DNA of 64,000 nucleotides from Marivita cryptomonadis (GTDB taxonomy: Bacteria > Pseudomonadota > Alphaproteobacteria > Rhodobacterales > Rhodobacteraceae): contig NZ_JFKD01000004.1 of assembly GCF_002115725.1 (NCBI RefSeq), forward strand, positions 62,001 to 126,000, in the 5' to 3' direction. Below the pieces are notes generated by a model that saw only the letters and a program-made list of their open reading frames with translations, searched no databases and was not told the origin of the DNA. A program made the position numbers and the translations under genes. Positions 10,701-18,466 of the stretch are shown in pieces; positions within the stretch are counted from its first letter, which is position 1, and the number at the start of each line of letters is the position of its first letter.

Positions 10701-11471
10701 GAGGACCGCTGGGCTGTTTGGCTCGAGTTCGATTTCGTCCGCGAAGGCGATAGCAACGGTTTGCAGACTGTTTGCGGCAATCAGGAAGTTGGAATCGAGT
10801 TCGCCATCTCCACTATCGGCGACACCGATTTTGATCGTATTCTCGACCCCGGCATTGACCGGGGCCTTCAACGCCATCGTGATAGTGAAGCCATCCATCT
10901 CGGTGTTGTAAAAATCGGATGCCGCAGGGTTGTCGACGTAGAGGTTGGAATTGACTGTTGTGTTGACTGTGTCGATCGAAACCGCTTCCACGGTCGGGGT
11001 CAGTTCGACAACACTCCCGTTGATCATGACGGCGATAACGTCGTTGAAACCGCTATTGACGAATTCGAGATACTCTTCCGACGAAAAGACGAATTGCATC
11101 GTCAGGAAGTCATTGTCTGGGATAAAGACAGCTTCGAAAATGGCAGCGTCGAACGTTGTGTAGCCAGACATCGTCGTCAGGTCTGGGTCGCCCGCACCGC
11201 CATGGACGGTACTCGTTCCTTCCAGCGTATTTGTGTCTGTGGTGCCGCTGGAATTCGTGAAATCCGCGACATTACCGGTCGAGAAAATCACACCGCTGTC
11301 GCTTGGAACAACGCCGGGCGACGTTGTAAGGCCATCGCTGTAAATGCCGGTCTGGCCCGCCGTGCCTGTCAGGGTGGACGATATAACCGTAATGCCGGGC
11401 CCGAAAATCGTATCAGCGACCAGGGACGCATCAGTCGTCTGTGCGATGTTGAGTTCGGTTGCGATGGGCAT
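7737..11471 (-). CDS. RTX protein with choice-of-anchor L domain and C-terminal Hint domain
   Basis: This is a 1244-residue secreted or surface protein. Residues about 25-235 resemble the choice-of-anchor L domain (SGVIFSTGNV, FVFSSEEYLEFV). They are followed by a cadherin/VCBS-like Ig domain (about 240-335, ending FTYEVIDGNG), RTX repeats (GGxGxDxxx) interrupted by two beta-rich segments, and a Hint_2-type domain from Cys1024 (VCFVSGTRILTETGERLIDT) with SPQHGVLL and FYPG downstream. Hint domains of this class are common at the end of Rhodobacteraceae RTX proteins and may catalyse self-processing; activity here is not shown. The tail after the Hint domain is basic and His/Arg-rich. The start at 11471 has only a weak ribosome site. 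It is followed on the same strand by the giant RTX gene. Confidence 0.9.
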   Translation of the reverse strand: MPIATELNIAQTTDASLVADTIFGPGITVISSTLTGTAGQTGIYSDGLTTSPGVVPSDSGVIFSTGNVADFTNSSGTTDTNTLEGTSTVHGGAGDPDLTTMSGYTTFDAAIFEAVFIPDNDFLTMQFVFSSEEYLEFVNSGFNDVIAVMINGSVVELTPTVEAVSIDTVNTTVNSNLYVDNPAASDFYNTEMDGFTITMALKAPVNAGVENTIKIGVADSGDGELDSNFLIAANSLQTVAIAFADEIELEPNSPAVLDVLANDTDYSGQGLTITKINGVDVVAGDTVTFGTGEAVTLNSDGTFSVVTDGDLTASTFTYEVIDGNGITDVGYVTVTTAAVPDPDGYVNGTTGADLIDVNYTGDPQGDRVDNNDSLGVLGTSGDGDVINGFEGRDTILAGAGDDIVDGGADADVIDGGTGNDTLDGGIGFSPISYLDVANGQSANGNSGGNYFQWLAEPFSNATISLDAGTDGDRTGDGVADYILVATTNSTNTLAVRSFDYGLDKIVLPERYVDFSFSATRSSDNDYSVTVKIAYASGNSQTFNIEGEGVAPTVDNIFTTTLPSNETGANDLIAGGSGNDLITGNDGDDTLFGGTGEDTIFGGTGADSIDAGGGADTIYAGDGDDVVTDDTGVSPEGWADVVDLGDGNDVFIGTGYYSNDDDLVFGGAGNDTITVQQSYDTVYGGDGDDLINSTSELVQFGDQLHGDAGNDTINAETTHDTITGGSGNDLIDAGGGADVIAGGGGADTISGGLGNDTIHGDTPVDVAISLTAPVVGAGVQDFGSDSYHFGFGATVGGTLTYTLETEIGETYTLTFDLEHVGTEQGAHVLQIGNQTITIPADMVGAQSYTHSFTATDTTTTIVIEDATPNGDTVNANSDVALTNPVLSIVDMGADGADSIDAGGGDDLVIGGAGNDTLTGGDGDDTFVYAPGDGFDTISDFNVGNSGTLTDGDSTNNDRVDLSAYYDDIWELTSDYRDDGILNQSNDGIGGADYSDNTPFGDGGLVFTNGVASTSFFNVENTGVVCFVSGTRILTETGERLIDTLRVGDRIVTQDNGVQVLRWIGRRSVSQHDLVRNPKLLPIQLSPKLTGGESCLAVSPQHGVLLQINGEERLVRATWLADMQGGAARIMTGRREVTYLHLMFDQHQIVFANGAASESFYPGKFALAAVAPTARREIFALFPRLDVSEAQASYGASAREFAPRNDLPRHLRDLKRHSHRHRASEPIKTPPCVRTLSPQPVQSSVC

Positions 11472-11731
11472 GTGATGTCGGTTCCCGAATCTACGAGCGG
11501 CTTAGCGGTTTCGAATTCTGAGGGGGCAAGCCGTCAGAGCCTCTGTGCCTCGTGTATAGGGATGCGATTGGCAGGGTCTGGCAGCCGGTGTCATTGTCGC
11601 TGGTCCCATTCGAAAGAGGCTCGTTCAGACACTTCAACGGACAGGACAGGCGGCGCTTTAGGCGAAACCGATCATCCCTCGGACAGGTTGTTGTCCGAGG
11701 GCCACAGAGGGACACGTCGCTTGATGGTCTG
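11472..11731. other. Intergenic region, promoter side of the Hint-RTX gene
   Basis: This 260-bp gap separates the stop of the LacI-type gene from the start of the Hint-RTX gene, both on the minus strand. It should carry the RTX promoter and the LacI terminator. I found no convincing gene, operator or T-tailed hairpin in it. Confidence 0.5.
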
Positions 11732-12763
11732 TCAGACGGACTCGGGAAGATAGATTTGCGGATCGAACAGTGCTGGTTTCTGCACCGCTGCGCTCCCATG
11801 CAGCGCCGTTCCGGTCATCGTTGCGACCAACATTGTGCACAGCGCCCGCAATGGCGTTGCGATCACCATCGTCCCATAGCCATCAGCCAAGGCAGCGCGG
11901 CTGTCTTCGGTCAGTTCATTGACAATCAACGCCACCTTGCCCGGCGGGCGCGCCTCGCGCAGTGCTGCAATTGCGCCTTCCATCCCGCCACCGGCCACGT
12001 AGATCCCGGCAAGATCGCCATGGCGCTGCAACAGGTCGAGCGTCGCCTCATAGGTGACTTGCCGGGTCTCAAGATTGACGCTCGTGTCGGTGATCGTGAT
12101 CTGCGGACCGTGCTCGCGCAACGCCGCGCGAAAGCCGGTCTCGCGCAACCCCTGACCGTGCCATCTCGCGCCACCCACCATTACAGCGACGCGGCAAGGG
12201 CGCTGCAACTGGGTTGCCATCATCCACCCCGCCAATCGCCCCACCTTCATGTTGTCCAGCCCGAAATATCCAGCACCCGCCCGGCCCGCGAAATCATTGA
12301 GCAGGGAAAACACCGGAACACTCTGATCGGCAAGCTCTTCCACCAGTCGGATCATCGTGGGGTGGTTGATGGCTGTGGCAGCGACAGCCGTGCTATGCGC
12401 CGCGGCGGATCGGATGGCCGTTGCGAAATCATCAGGCGCTTGGGACGGCGAGAAGTGGATGTGTGGCGTGACGTTGGCCTCGGACTGGGCGTCACAGGCC
12501 GCCCTGATCTCTGTTGCAAACTGCTGATAGAACGCTTGCGACGGTTTGTGCAGCACAAAGCCAAGCTCCAGCGCCGGCCGGTCAGCCAACTGCATATGCG
12601 ATGCGTGATCGGGCAGGGGATAGCCAATCTGTCGGGCGGCCTCCAAAACACGTGCGATGCTGCGCTTGGATACATTGGCCCGCCCATTCACCACGCGATC
12701 CACGGTTGCCACACCGACACCAGCGGCTGTGGCAAGATCCCGAAGCGTTGGGTGTCGCGGCAT
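11732..12763 (-). CDS. LacI-family transcriptional regulator (paralog of the one at 22840)
   Basis: This 343-residue protein has an N-terminal LacI helix-turn-helix (TLRDLATAAGVGVATVDRVV) and a periplasmic-binding-protein-like ligand domain. It is closely similar to the LacI-type protein at 22840-23868; shared words include VPVFSLLNDFA, LETRQVTYEATL and GIYVAGGGMEGAIAALRE. It is divergent from the MocD-like desaturase gene at 12893, with a 129-bp shared region holding two TGATGTAAA words, one overlapping its own start codon. That layout suggests autoregulation and control of the desaturase operon, probably in response to a cyclitol. The ligand is inferred from context. Confidence 0.9.
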   Translation of the reverse strand: MPRHPTLRDLATAAGVGVATVDRVVNGRANVSKRSIARVLEAARQIGYPLPDHASHMQLADRPALELGFVLHKPSQAFYQQFATEIRAACDAQSEANVTPHIHFSPSQAPDDFATAIRSAAAHSTAVAATAINHPTMIRLVEELADQSVPVFSLLNDFAGRAGAGYFGLDNMKVGRLAGWMMATQLQRPCRVAVMVGGARWHGQGLRETGFRAALREHGPQITITDTSVNLETRQVTYEATLDLLQRHGDLAGIYVAGGGMEGAIAALREARPPGKVALIVNELTEDSRAALADGYGTMVIATPLRALCTMLVATMTGTALHGSAAVQKPALFDPQIYLPESV

Positions 12764-12826
12764 GATGTAAATCCATCAATGAAAGGGTCTGAACTGATGT
12801 AAACTGATGGCTTTTGCTTTGCAAAA
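12763..12826. promoter_or_regulatory. LacI-type operators between the regulator and the moc-like operon
   Basis: TGATGTAAATCCATCA (12763-12778) is an inverted repeat TGATG-N6-CATCA. TGATGTAAACTGATGG (12795-12810) repeats the same first nine bases. A further inverted repeat TTTTGC-TTT-GCAAAA lies at 12812-12826. The TGATGTAAA word recurs twice upstream of the iolI-like gene (23869 and 23913), downstream of the paralogous LacI gene. Confidence 0.7.
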
Positions 12827-12892
12827 CCTTTGCCGGATCGGTGTTCCCCCGTAACGTGACCTCCAACACACCCAAATTCGGATCCAAGGATC

Positions 12893-13972
12893 ATGGCAAA
12901 ACGCGATTATTCCCTGCTGGGGCCAAATGCCCGCCATGCGGTCGAAACCGGGCTTGCGGCGGCAGAGTGGTATCACACCGACATTCCTCGAGCGCAGATG
13001 AAAGAGCTGATGAAACGGTCTGATCAGCCCGCGATCCGCGACACGATCCTCCTTTTCGCCAGCATGATCGGCCTGGCGGGTATCGGCATCGCCTTTTGGT
13101 CGTCATGGTGGAGCGCGCCGTTCTGGCTGGCCTATGGCGTGCTTTACGGCTCGGCCATGGACTCGCGCTGGCACGAATGTTCCCACGGCACGGCGTTCAA
13201 GACGCGCCACTACAACGACTGGCTTTACCAGATCGCCAGCTTCTGCATGGTGCGCAACCCGGTGTCCTGGCGGTGGAGCCACGCACGCCACCACACCGAC
13301 ACGATCATCGTTGGCCGCGACCCCGAAATCGTTGCCATGCGTCCTCCTGCGCTGTTCCGGATTGCGGTGAATTTCCTCGGGATTTTCGACGCTTATGACG
13401 GCTGGAAACGGATGCTCTATAACGCGTCGGGCCGCATTCACCCGGAAGAGGCCGACTACATCCCAGAACAGGAACAGCCCAAGGTCATCCGCGTTGCCCG
13501 CATCTGGGTCGCGATCTATGCCGCGACCATTGCGTTGGCGTTGGCAATGGGGTCGATCCTGCCGCTCATGGTGATCGGTCTGCCCCGGCTTTACGGCGCA
13601 TGGCATCATGTGCTGACCGGTGTGATGCAACATGCAGGGTTGGCCGACAACGTCACTGACCACCGGCTGAATTCGCGCACCGTCTATATCAATCCGGTGT
13701 CGCGCTTCATCTATTGGAACATGAACTACCACGTCGAACATCACATGTTTCCGATGGTGCCCTATCACCGGCTGCCCGACCTGCATGCGGCGATCAAACA
13801 CGACTTGCCTGCGGCCAATACGTCGATGTGGCAGGCCTACAGAGAAATCCTGCCGATCCTTCGCCGTCAGTTGGCTTATGAGGACGTGTTCCTAAAGCGC
13901 GATCTGCCGCCCACTGCGAAACCCTATCGCGAGGATTTCCACGCAGCCGCCCTCGGCGCTGCTGCCGAATAA
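12893..13972 (+). CDS. MocD-like fatty-acid-desaturase-family oxygenase
   Basis: This 359-residue membrane di-iron protein has three histidine boxes: HECSH (94-98), HARHH (130-134) and HVEHH (280-284), plus extra histidines in WHHVLTGVMQHAG (238-247). Hydrophobic segments lie at about 50-90 and 205-230. The next gene is a MocE-like Rieske protein. In Rhizobium rhizopine catabolism, MocD (desaturase family), MocE (ferredoxin) and MocF (reductase) remove the O-methyl group of 3-O-methyl-scyllo-inosamine. The location beside inositol genes makes oxidative O-demethylation of a cyclitol more likely than lipid desaturation. No reductase gene is nearby, so a shared reductase is assumed. The start has AAGGA just upstream. 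Confidence 0.82.
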   Translation: MAKRDYSLLGPNARHAVETGLAAAEWYHTDIPRAQMKELMKRSDQPAIRDTILLFASMIGLAGIGIAFWSSWWSAPFWLAYGVLYGSAMDSRWHECSHGTAFKTRHYNDWLYQIASFCMVRNPVSWRWSHARHHTDTIIVGRDPEIVAMRPPALFRIAVNFLGIFDAYDGWKRMLYNASGRIHPEEADYIPEQEQPKVIRVARIWVAIYAATIALALAMGSILPLMVIGLPRLYGAWHHVLTGVMQHAGLADNVTDHRLNSRTVYINPVSRFIYWNMNYHVEHHMFPMVPYHRLPDLHAAIKHDLPAANTSMWQAYREILPILRRQLAYEDVFLKRDLPPTAKPYREDFHAAALGAAAE

Positions 13973-14006
13973 CCCAAGACCCAACAGACCACGAAGGAGG
14001 CCCAGC

Positions 14007-14315
14007 ATGCCCTGGATCGACGCCTGTGCGACCGATGACATCGACGAAGAAGACCTGATCCGCTTCGATCACGAAGACCGCACCTTTGCCATCTATCACA
14101 GCCCAGATGGCGACTATTTCTGCACCGATGGCCTGTGCACGCACGAGCATGTGCATCTCGAAGACGGGCTGGTGATGGAATACGAAATCGAGTGCCCCAA
14201 GCACAACGCCACCTTCGATTACCGCACCGGAGAGGCCAAACGCGCCCCCGCCTGCGTGAACCTGAACACCTACAAAACCAAGGTCGAAGGTGGCCGCGTT
14301 TTGATCGAGGTCTGA
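14007..14315 (+). CDS. MocE-like Rieske [2Fe-2S] ferredoxin
   Basis: This 102-residue soluble electron carrier has the Rieske cluster motifs C44-T-H46 and C63-P-K-H66 (CTHEHVHL, CPKHNATF). It has the length of the MocE and small Rieske ferredoxin family. It lies 34 bp after the desaturase gene with a GGAGG ribosome site, and would pass electrons to that di-iron enzyme. An alternative is a ferredoxin for another oxygenase, but gene order favours the desaturase partner. Confidence 0.88.
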   Translation: MPWIDACATDDIDEEDLIRFDHEDRTFAIYHSPDGDYFCTDGLCTHEHVHLEDGLVMEYEIECPKHNATFDYRTGEAKRAPACVNLNTYKTKVEGGRVLIEV

Positions 14316-14317
14316 CG

Positions 14318-15121
14318 GTGGGCATGTATCACAACCGCCCCACGGTCGCTGACCTGCGCGCGCGCAAGGCGCGGGGCGAAAAGCTGACCATGCTCTTTGT
14401 CGAAACCCCGGACGAGGCCCGCGCTGCAGCGGCGGCAGGGATCGACATGTTGTCGATCATCGCGCCGTTCTGGACGCCCGCCATGCGCGCGGCGGCGGGG
14501 GAGTGCTTTGTTCAGGTCGGCTTGCTTTACGGTGAGCTTTGCACCGGCGAGGATTACCTGCGGGCGGCCCATGCCGCGATGCAGAGCGGTGGAGATTGCG
14601 TCTATTGTTCGGCCTCGCTCGACATCCAGAAACTGCTTTGTGACAATGGCATCCCGGTGGTGGCTCATGTCGGCTTGATCCCGTCGCAATGCACCTGGAC
14701 CGGCGGCTTCAAGGCGGTGGGAAAAACAGCAGACAGCGCCAAGGCGGTCTGGGACCATGTCAAACGGCTGGAGCAAATCGGCTGTTTCGGCGCAGAGCTT
14801 GAAGTCGTGCCGGATCGCGTGGCGGAACTCATCGCGCGGAATACGCCGCTTCTGATGCTGGGCATGGGGGCCGGCGCACATGCCGATGCGCAATACCTTT
14901 TTGCCGAAGACGTGCTGGGCCACGGCACCAACAAACAACCGCGTCACGCCAAGCGATATCGCAACTTCGCGTCGGAATTCGCGCGCCTTCAAGACGAACG
15001 CATCGCGGCCTTCGGAGAGTTTATCGCGGATGTGAAAACCGGCGCATATCCGGCGCCCGAGCATTGCGTTCCGATCTCTGACAGCGAGTTCGATGCCTTC
15101 CGTGCGGCGCTCGAGAGCTGA
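14318..15121 (+). CDS. PanB-like (ketopantoate hydroxymethyltransferase superfamily) protein
   Basis: This protein is about 267 residues from GTG 14318 (GAGG 7 nt upstream); ATG 14324 is possible. It matches PanB in the second half: AHVGLIPSQ (PanB GHLGLTPQS), GGFKAVGKT, LEVVP (PanB LECVP, with the catalytic Glu) and LGMGAGAHADAQ. The first half lacks the PanB magnesium ligands: the Asp of VGDS is replaced in SIIAPF, the Asp of LADLPF is replaced in VGLLYGE, and the Glu of KIEGG is replaced in YCSAS. It probably has a different reaction from pantothenate synthesis. It follows the Rieske gene with 2 nt between stop and start, so it belongs to the moc-like operon. A role in handling the released C1 unit or a ring-cleavage product is speculation. 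Confidence 0.78.
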   Translation: MGMYHNRPTVADLRARKARGEKLTMLFVETPDEARAAAAAGIDMLSIIAPFWTPAMRAAAGECFVQVGLLYGELCTGEDYLRAAHAAMQSGGDCVYCSASLDIQKLLCDNGIPVVAHVGLIPSQCTWTGGFKAVGKTADSAKAVWDHVKRLEQIGCFGAELEVVPDRVAELIARNTPLLMLGMGAGAHADAQYLFAEDVLGHGTNKQPRHAKRYRNFASEFARLQDERIAAFGEFIADVKTGAYPAPEHCVPISDSEFDAFRAALES

Positions 15122-15139
15122 TGCAGATTGCGTCCGGTC

Positions 15140-15556
15140 TTAGTCGTCCCGGCTGGGATCGCTCGGATTGCTTGAAAACAGCGCGATCTTGTTGCCCTGC
15201 GGGTCGCGCAAATAGCCCACATAGAAACGCGGGCCATAGTCAGCTCGAAAACCCGGTTGCCCCTCATCGGACCCACCTGCAGCCAACGCGGCGGTGTGCA
15301 GATCGCGGACCTGCGCCTGATCAGCGGCCTCAAACGCCACCATTGTTCCGTTTCCGGCTGAGGCGGGACGCCCGTCGAACGTGGGTTTGACGTAGAAATC
15401 CGGGTGAATGGGCGATTGGCCCGGCGGGACCGGCAGCGCATAGCTCAGCCCTTCGGAGCCTTGGGTCATGCCATAGCCAAGGGCAGGTAGGAACGCCGAA
15501 TAGAACCGTTTGGCCTGTTCGATGTCATCTGCACCAACTGTGACATAGGCGATCAT
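15140..15556 (-). CDS. VOC-family (glyoxalase/dioxygenase-fold) protein
   Basis: This 138-residue protein starts MIAYVTVGADDIEQAKRFY and ends with GYLRDPQGNKIALFSSN, the paired beta-alpha-beta-beta-beta pattern of the vicinal oxygen chelate superfamily. The start at 15556 has AAAGGA upstream. It lies 178 bp downstream of iolJ on the same strand and converges with the PanB-like gene. The intervening 178 bp hold no recognisable gene. The substrate is unknown; many such proteins are small lyases, isomerases or resistance proteins. Confidence 0.8.
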   Translation of the reverse strand: MIAYVTVGADDIEQAKRFYSAFLPALGYGMTQGSEGLSYALPVPPGQSPIHPDFYVKPTFDGRPASAGNGTMVAFEAADQAQVRDLHTAALAAGGSDEGQPGFRADYGPRFYVGYLRDPQGNKIALFSSNPSDPSRDD

Positions 15557-15734
15557 AGGGTTTGGTCCTTTACTGGGTCGAGCGCTACCATCATGACAGC
15601 CTTCCGCAAAGGTTGAACAGGCTGTTCTGAAAAGCAGTGTCCCATGCCTGTGCCAAGCAAAGGCAGCGCCCGAACCGCCCCCACGGGGCAGGCGCGATGC
15701 TGGTTCGACGCTGAATAGGTGAAAACCCGGAGGA

Positions 15735-16559
15735 TCAGCGCAATCCCCGGATGACCTCACGCGCTTTCTGTGTCAACGGTTCCTCCACCGCCGACAAAAT
15801 TGCGATCCGATCAAACACATCAGGCCGTGCCGTCAAAGTTCCGCGCAAAGCCCCGCCGAACGTCATGCGCAACTCGGTGCCGATGTTGAATTTGCAAATG
15901 GCACTCTTCCGCGCGAGGTCTTGGCGCAGGTCATGCGGCAAGCCGGACCCCCCGTGGATCACCAAAGGCACGTCCGTCATAGCCTCGATCCGGGCCAGCC
16001 TGTCGCGGTCGATCTGCGCTGATTGCTCGGTTTGCAGATGAACATTGCCGATGGACACGGCCACTGCATCAACGCCCGTTTCAGCCGCAAAGCGGACCGC
16101 CTCAACCGGGTCGGTTCCGTGGGACTCCCCGCCGTCTGCATAGCCCACAAACCCGATCTCTCCTTCGCAGGACACACCGGCTGCATGCGCCATCTCCACG
16201 ATTGCCCGTGTCTGTGCGATGTTCTCGTCCAACGAAAGGCGCGAGCCGTCGAACATCACCGACGTGAATCCCAGCGCAATTGCCTCTTCGCATTCCTCAA
16301 CGCTGGTCCCGTGATCCAGATGCGACACCACCGGCACCGACGCCCCGTCTGCCAATGCGTGAAACATCGCCGCCCAGACAGGCAGGGGCATGTGCGTCCG
16401 CGCACCCGGTCCGGCCTGCAGGATGACCGGCGCGCCTTCGGCCTCGGCGGCGGCGACATAGGCGCGGGCATCCTCCCAGCCAAGGCAGACCAGCCCGGCC
16501 ACGGCGTATCCGTCCCGCAATGCGGGTTGCAACACCTCGGCCAGCGTTGCGCGGGTCAT
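15735..16559 (-). CDS. iolJ: Class II aldolase, IolJ-like (6-phospho-5-dehydro-2-deoxy-D-gluconate aldolase)
   Basis: This 274-residue class II ketose-bisphosphate aldolase has HLDHG (80-84) carrying the catalytic Asp and a zinc histidine, EGEIGFVG in the middle, and VIHGGSGLP near the phosphate-binding region. In inositol catabolism this enzyme splits the phosphorylated keto-deoxygluconate into dihydroxyacetone phosphate and malonate semialdehyde. It overlaps the iolB-like stop and closes the iolC-iolB-iolJ operon, which fixes the likely substrate. A tagatose- or fructose-bisphosphate aldolase would be the alternative on sequence alone. Confidence 0.82.
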   Translation of the reverse strand: MTRATLAEVLQPALRDGYAVAGLVCLGWEDARAYVAAAEAEGAPVILQAGPGARTHMPLPVWAAMFHALADGASVPVVSHLDHGTSVEECEEAIALGFTSVMFDGSRLSLDENIAQTRAIVEMAHAAGVSCEGEIGFVGYADGGESHGTDPVEAVRFAAETGVDAVAVSIGNVHLQTEQSAQIDRDRLARIEAMTDVPLVIHGGSGLPHDLRQDLARKSAICKFNIGTELRMTFGGALRGTLTARPDVFDRIAILSAVEEPLTQKAREVIRGLR

Positions 16560-17395
16560 TTGAACTTGGCCACCATGTCCATGATGCCGGGGATCGTGTG
16601 CAATTGCTCGGCATGGGTCGGCTGGAAATACTGCTTGAGCGAGCGCTGCGACAGCCCGCCAAGGATGGTGAAGTAATACATCTCGTATCCCGGCAGCGCA
16701 CAGCAGGGGTGATAGCCCTTATCGATCAACACGGTCGATCCGTTCATGATGTGATACGCATCCCCCGGCTCGTTATCGACCCGCTGAAGCATTTGCAGAC
16801 CCGACCCGTAGTCCGGTTTGAATCGGAAATTGTACGTCTCGTCATGCCGCGTCTCGTCCGGGAGGCGGTCCGTATCATGCTTGTGCGACGGGAAGCCCGA
16901 CCAGCCGCCAGCGCCAACAGTGAACAACTCGGACACGAGCAGCCGCCCGACGCGGTCGTGGTGGTTGGCCCCAAGGATGTGCTTGATCTTACGATGGGTC
17001 TTGGTGTCGTCGCTCCCGTATTGCACGAGGTCCAAGTCATCCTTGCGGATTGCAAAGGGTTGCAAGGCCGTTGCAAATTTTGCACCTGCGATAAACACCT
17101 CGGTGTCGGTGCGCGCAGTGATCCGGGCACCTGATCCGGTCGGCACATAGACGCCCTCCGGATCGCCATCCCACACGTCTGCGCCCCGATGGCCGATATC
17201 GGCAAATGTCTCGCCCGCCGTTTCGACCGTCACCGTCCCGGTCGCGGGGACGATGCAGGTTTCGTACGCTTCAAGCTGGTAATCGTACGTTTCACCCGCC
17301 TTCAGCTTCACGATGTTAAAGTAATTGAGCGGCACCAGCGGGTGGTCCACATCAACGATCGGTTGGTTCGCGTTGTCAAAGGGGGGGATGTGCAT
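16556..17395 (-). CDS. iolB: 5-deoxy-glucuronate isomerase family protein (first IolB)
   Basis: This 279-residue double-cupin protein of the KduI/IolB family has PSHKHDTD and GYHPCCALPGYEMYYF as metal- and substrate-site regions. IolB converts 5-deoxy-D-glucuronate to 5-dehydro-2-deoxy-D-gluconate. It lies between iolC (11 bp upstream) and iolJ (4-bp overlap). A second family member is at 34950-35756. The two differ strongly in their N-terminal halves, and the second resembles the classic enzyme more, so this one may act on a related product. It has an RBS (GGAGG) before the start. Confidence 0.85.
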   Translation of the reverse strand: MHIPPFDNANQPIVDVDHPLVPLNYFNIVKLKAGETYDYQLEAYETCIVPATGTVTVETAGETFADIGHRGADVWDGDPEGVYVPTGSGARITARTDTEVFIAGAKFATALQPFAIRKDDLDLVQYGSDDTKTHRKIKHILGANHHDRVGRLLVSELFTVGAGGWSGFPSHKHDTDRLPDETRHDETYNFRFKPDYGSGLQMLQRVDNEPGDAYHIMNGSTVLIDKGYHPCCALPGYEMYYFTILGGLSQRSLKQYFQPTHAEQLHTIPGIMDMVAKFK

Positions 17396-17406
17396 AAAGC
17401 CTCCTG

Positions 17407-18384
17407 TCAGGCGGGGCGCATGGTAGAGCGCGCCATGAATTCGGTCACTTCGTCAGGGGTCGGCATGGCAGGCGCGCACGCCACGCGCGACACCACGATG
17501 GCAGCAGCGGCTGAGCCTTTGCGCACCGCGTCCGCGACGGTCTGGCCCTCGGCCAGCGCGGCAAGAAAGCCTGCCATAAAGCTGTCGCCCGCGCCGGTGG
17601 GTTTCAGCGCTTGGGTTTCGAAAATGCCGGTGCGTGTCTCGCCCTCAGGCGTGATGGTGATCGCGCCCAGTTCGCCCATCTTGTAGACGACGATCTGCGC
17701 GCCTTCGTTCAGTAAAGATCGCGCTTTCTCAAGCCCTTGGCCTTCGGCTCCGGCCATGAAGTCGAACTCCACATCATTGCCGATGACGATGTCACACAAC
17801 GCGGCAGCGCGGGAATAGACATCAGACGCTTCCTGCGCCGAGGCCCAGGAATAGGGCCGGTAATCCACGTCGAAAATCACGGGCACCCCAGCTGCATTTG
17901 CACGCTCGAACGCATGGAATGTGGCGCTGCGCGAGGGTTCTGCTGCCAGTACCGTGCCTGTGGTGATCAGCGCCGAAAACCCGGCATAGGGCAGGGCGTC
18001 GACATCCTGCATCGTCATCGCGAAATCGGCGGCGTTGTTGCGGTAGATCACCGACTGCGTGTTCTCCAACCGCGTTTCCACCACAGCCAGCGAGTTGCGC
18101 GCTTCGCCTGCGACCGACCGCACGAAGCGACGATCAATCCCGTAATTGTCCAGTTGTTTCAGGCAGTAACGCCCCACCGCATCATCCGACACGCAGGTGA
18201 CCAATGCCGCGTCGCAGCCCATTCGGCAAAGACCCGCGGCGATGTTGGCTGACGATCCACCAAGTGCTGCGGTGAACTGCACGGCGTCTTCGATTTCCGT
18301 GCCCGGTGGATCGGCATAAAGATCCATCCCTGCGCGTCCAATCACGAGGAAGCCTTTGCCGCGGAGCCGGGCCAGATCTTTCAT
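17407..18384 (-). CDS. iolC: PfkB-family sugar kinase, IolC-like (5-dehydro-2-deoxygluconokinase)
   Basis: This is a 325-residue ribokinase-fold kinase. I chose ATG 18384 (MKDLARLRGKGFLVIGRAGMD) because an upstream extension in frame runs through the operator region. Motifs are GGSSANIAAGL at about 50-60 and PTGAGDSFMAGFL with the catalytic Asp near the C-terminus. IolC phosphorylates 5-dehydro-2-deoxy-D-gluconate. It is the first gene of iolC-iolB-iolJ. A second, fused IolC is encoded at 29002. It is divergent from the Gfo/Idh gene at 18467, with a 16-bp palindrome between them. Confidence 0.87.
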   Translation of the reverse strand: MKDLARLRGKGFLVIGRAGMDLYADPPGTEIEDAVQFTAALGGSSANIAAGLCRMGCDAALVTCVSDDAVGRYCLKQLDNYGIDRRFVRSVAGEARNSLAVVETRLENTQSVIYRNNAADFAMTMQDVDALPYAGFSALITTGTVLAAEPSRSATFHAFERANAAGVPVIFDVDYRPYSWASAQEASDVYSRAAALCDIVIGNDVEFDFMAGAEGQGLEKARSLLNEGAQIVVYKMGELGAITITPEGETRTGIFETQALKPTGAGDSFMAGFLAALAEGQTVADAVRKGSAAAAIVVSRVACAPAMPTPDEVTEFMARSTMRPA

Positions 18385-18433
18385 GGTCACACTCGTTTTG
18401 AGTTGCACGGGTTTGAACAGGACGATACAGATT

Positions 18434-18449
18434 TTGCAACCGGTTGCAA
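18434..18449. promoter_or_regulatory. 16-bp perfect palindrome, LacI-type operator
   Basis: TTGCAACCGGTTGCAA lies in the 82-bp region between divergent iolC (minus) and the Gfo/Idh gene (plus), 17 bp upstream of the latter start codon. The same palindrome with one central change (TTGCAACAGGTTGCAA) precedes the LacI gene at 21690-22688, so that regulator most likely binds both and controls both directions here. Confidence 0.8.
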
Positions 18450-18466
18450 GATGCAGGGAGGACTCC

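Noticed and set aside
11552..12802. Plus-strand open frame of about 416 codons
   Set aside because: It is antisense to the LacI gene, which has a clear helix-turn-helix and paralog in this window.
14007..15121. Calling the PanB-like gene a pantothenate-synthesis enzyme
   Set aside because: The magnesium-binding acidic residues are missing and the operon context is oxidative catabolism, so panB was not assigned.
17050..17090. TTGCAA-N5-TTGCAA inside the first iolB as a further LacI operator
   Set aside because: The spacing differs by one base from the palindromes at 18434 and 22742 and it encodes conserved IolB residues; likely coincidence.
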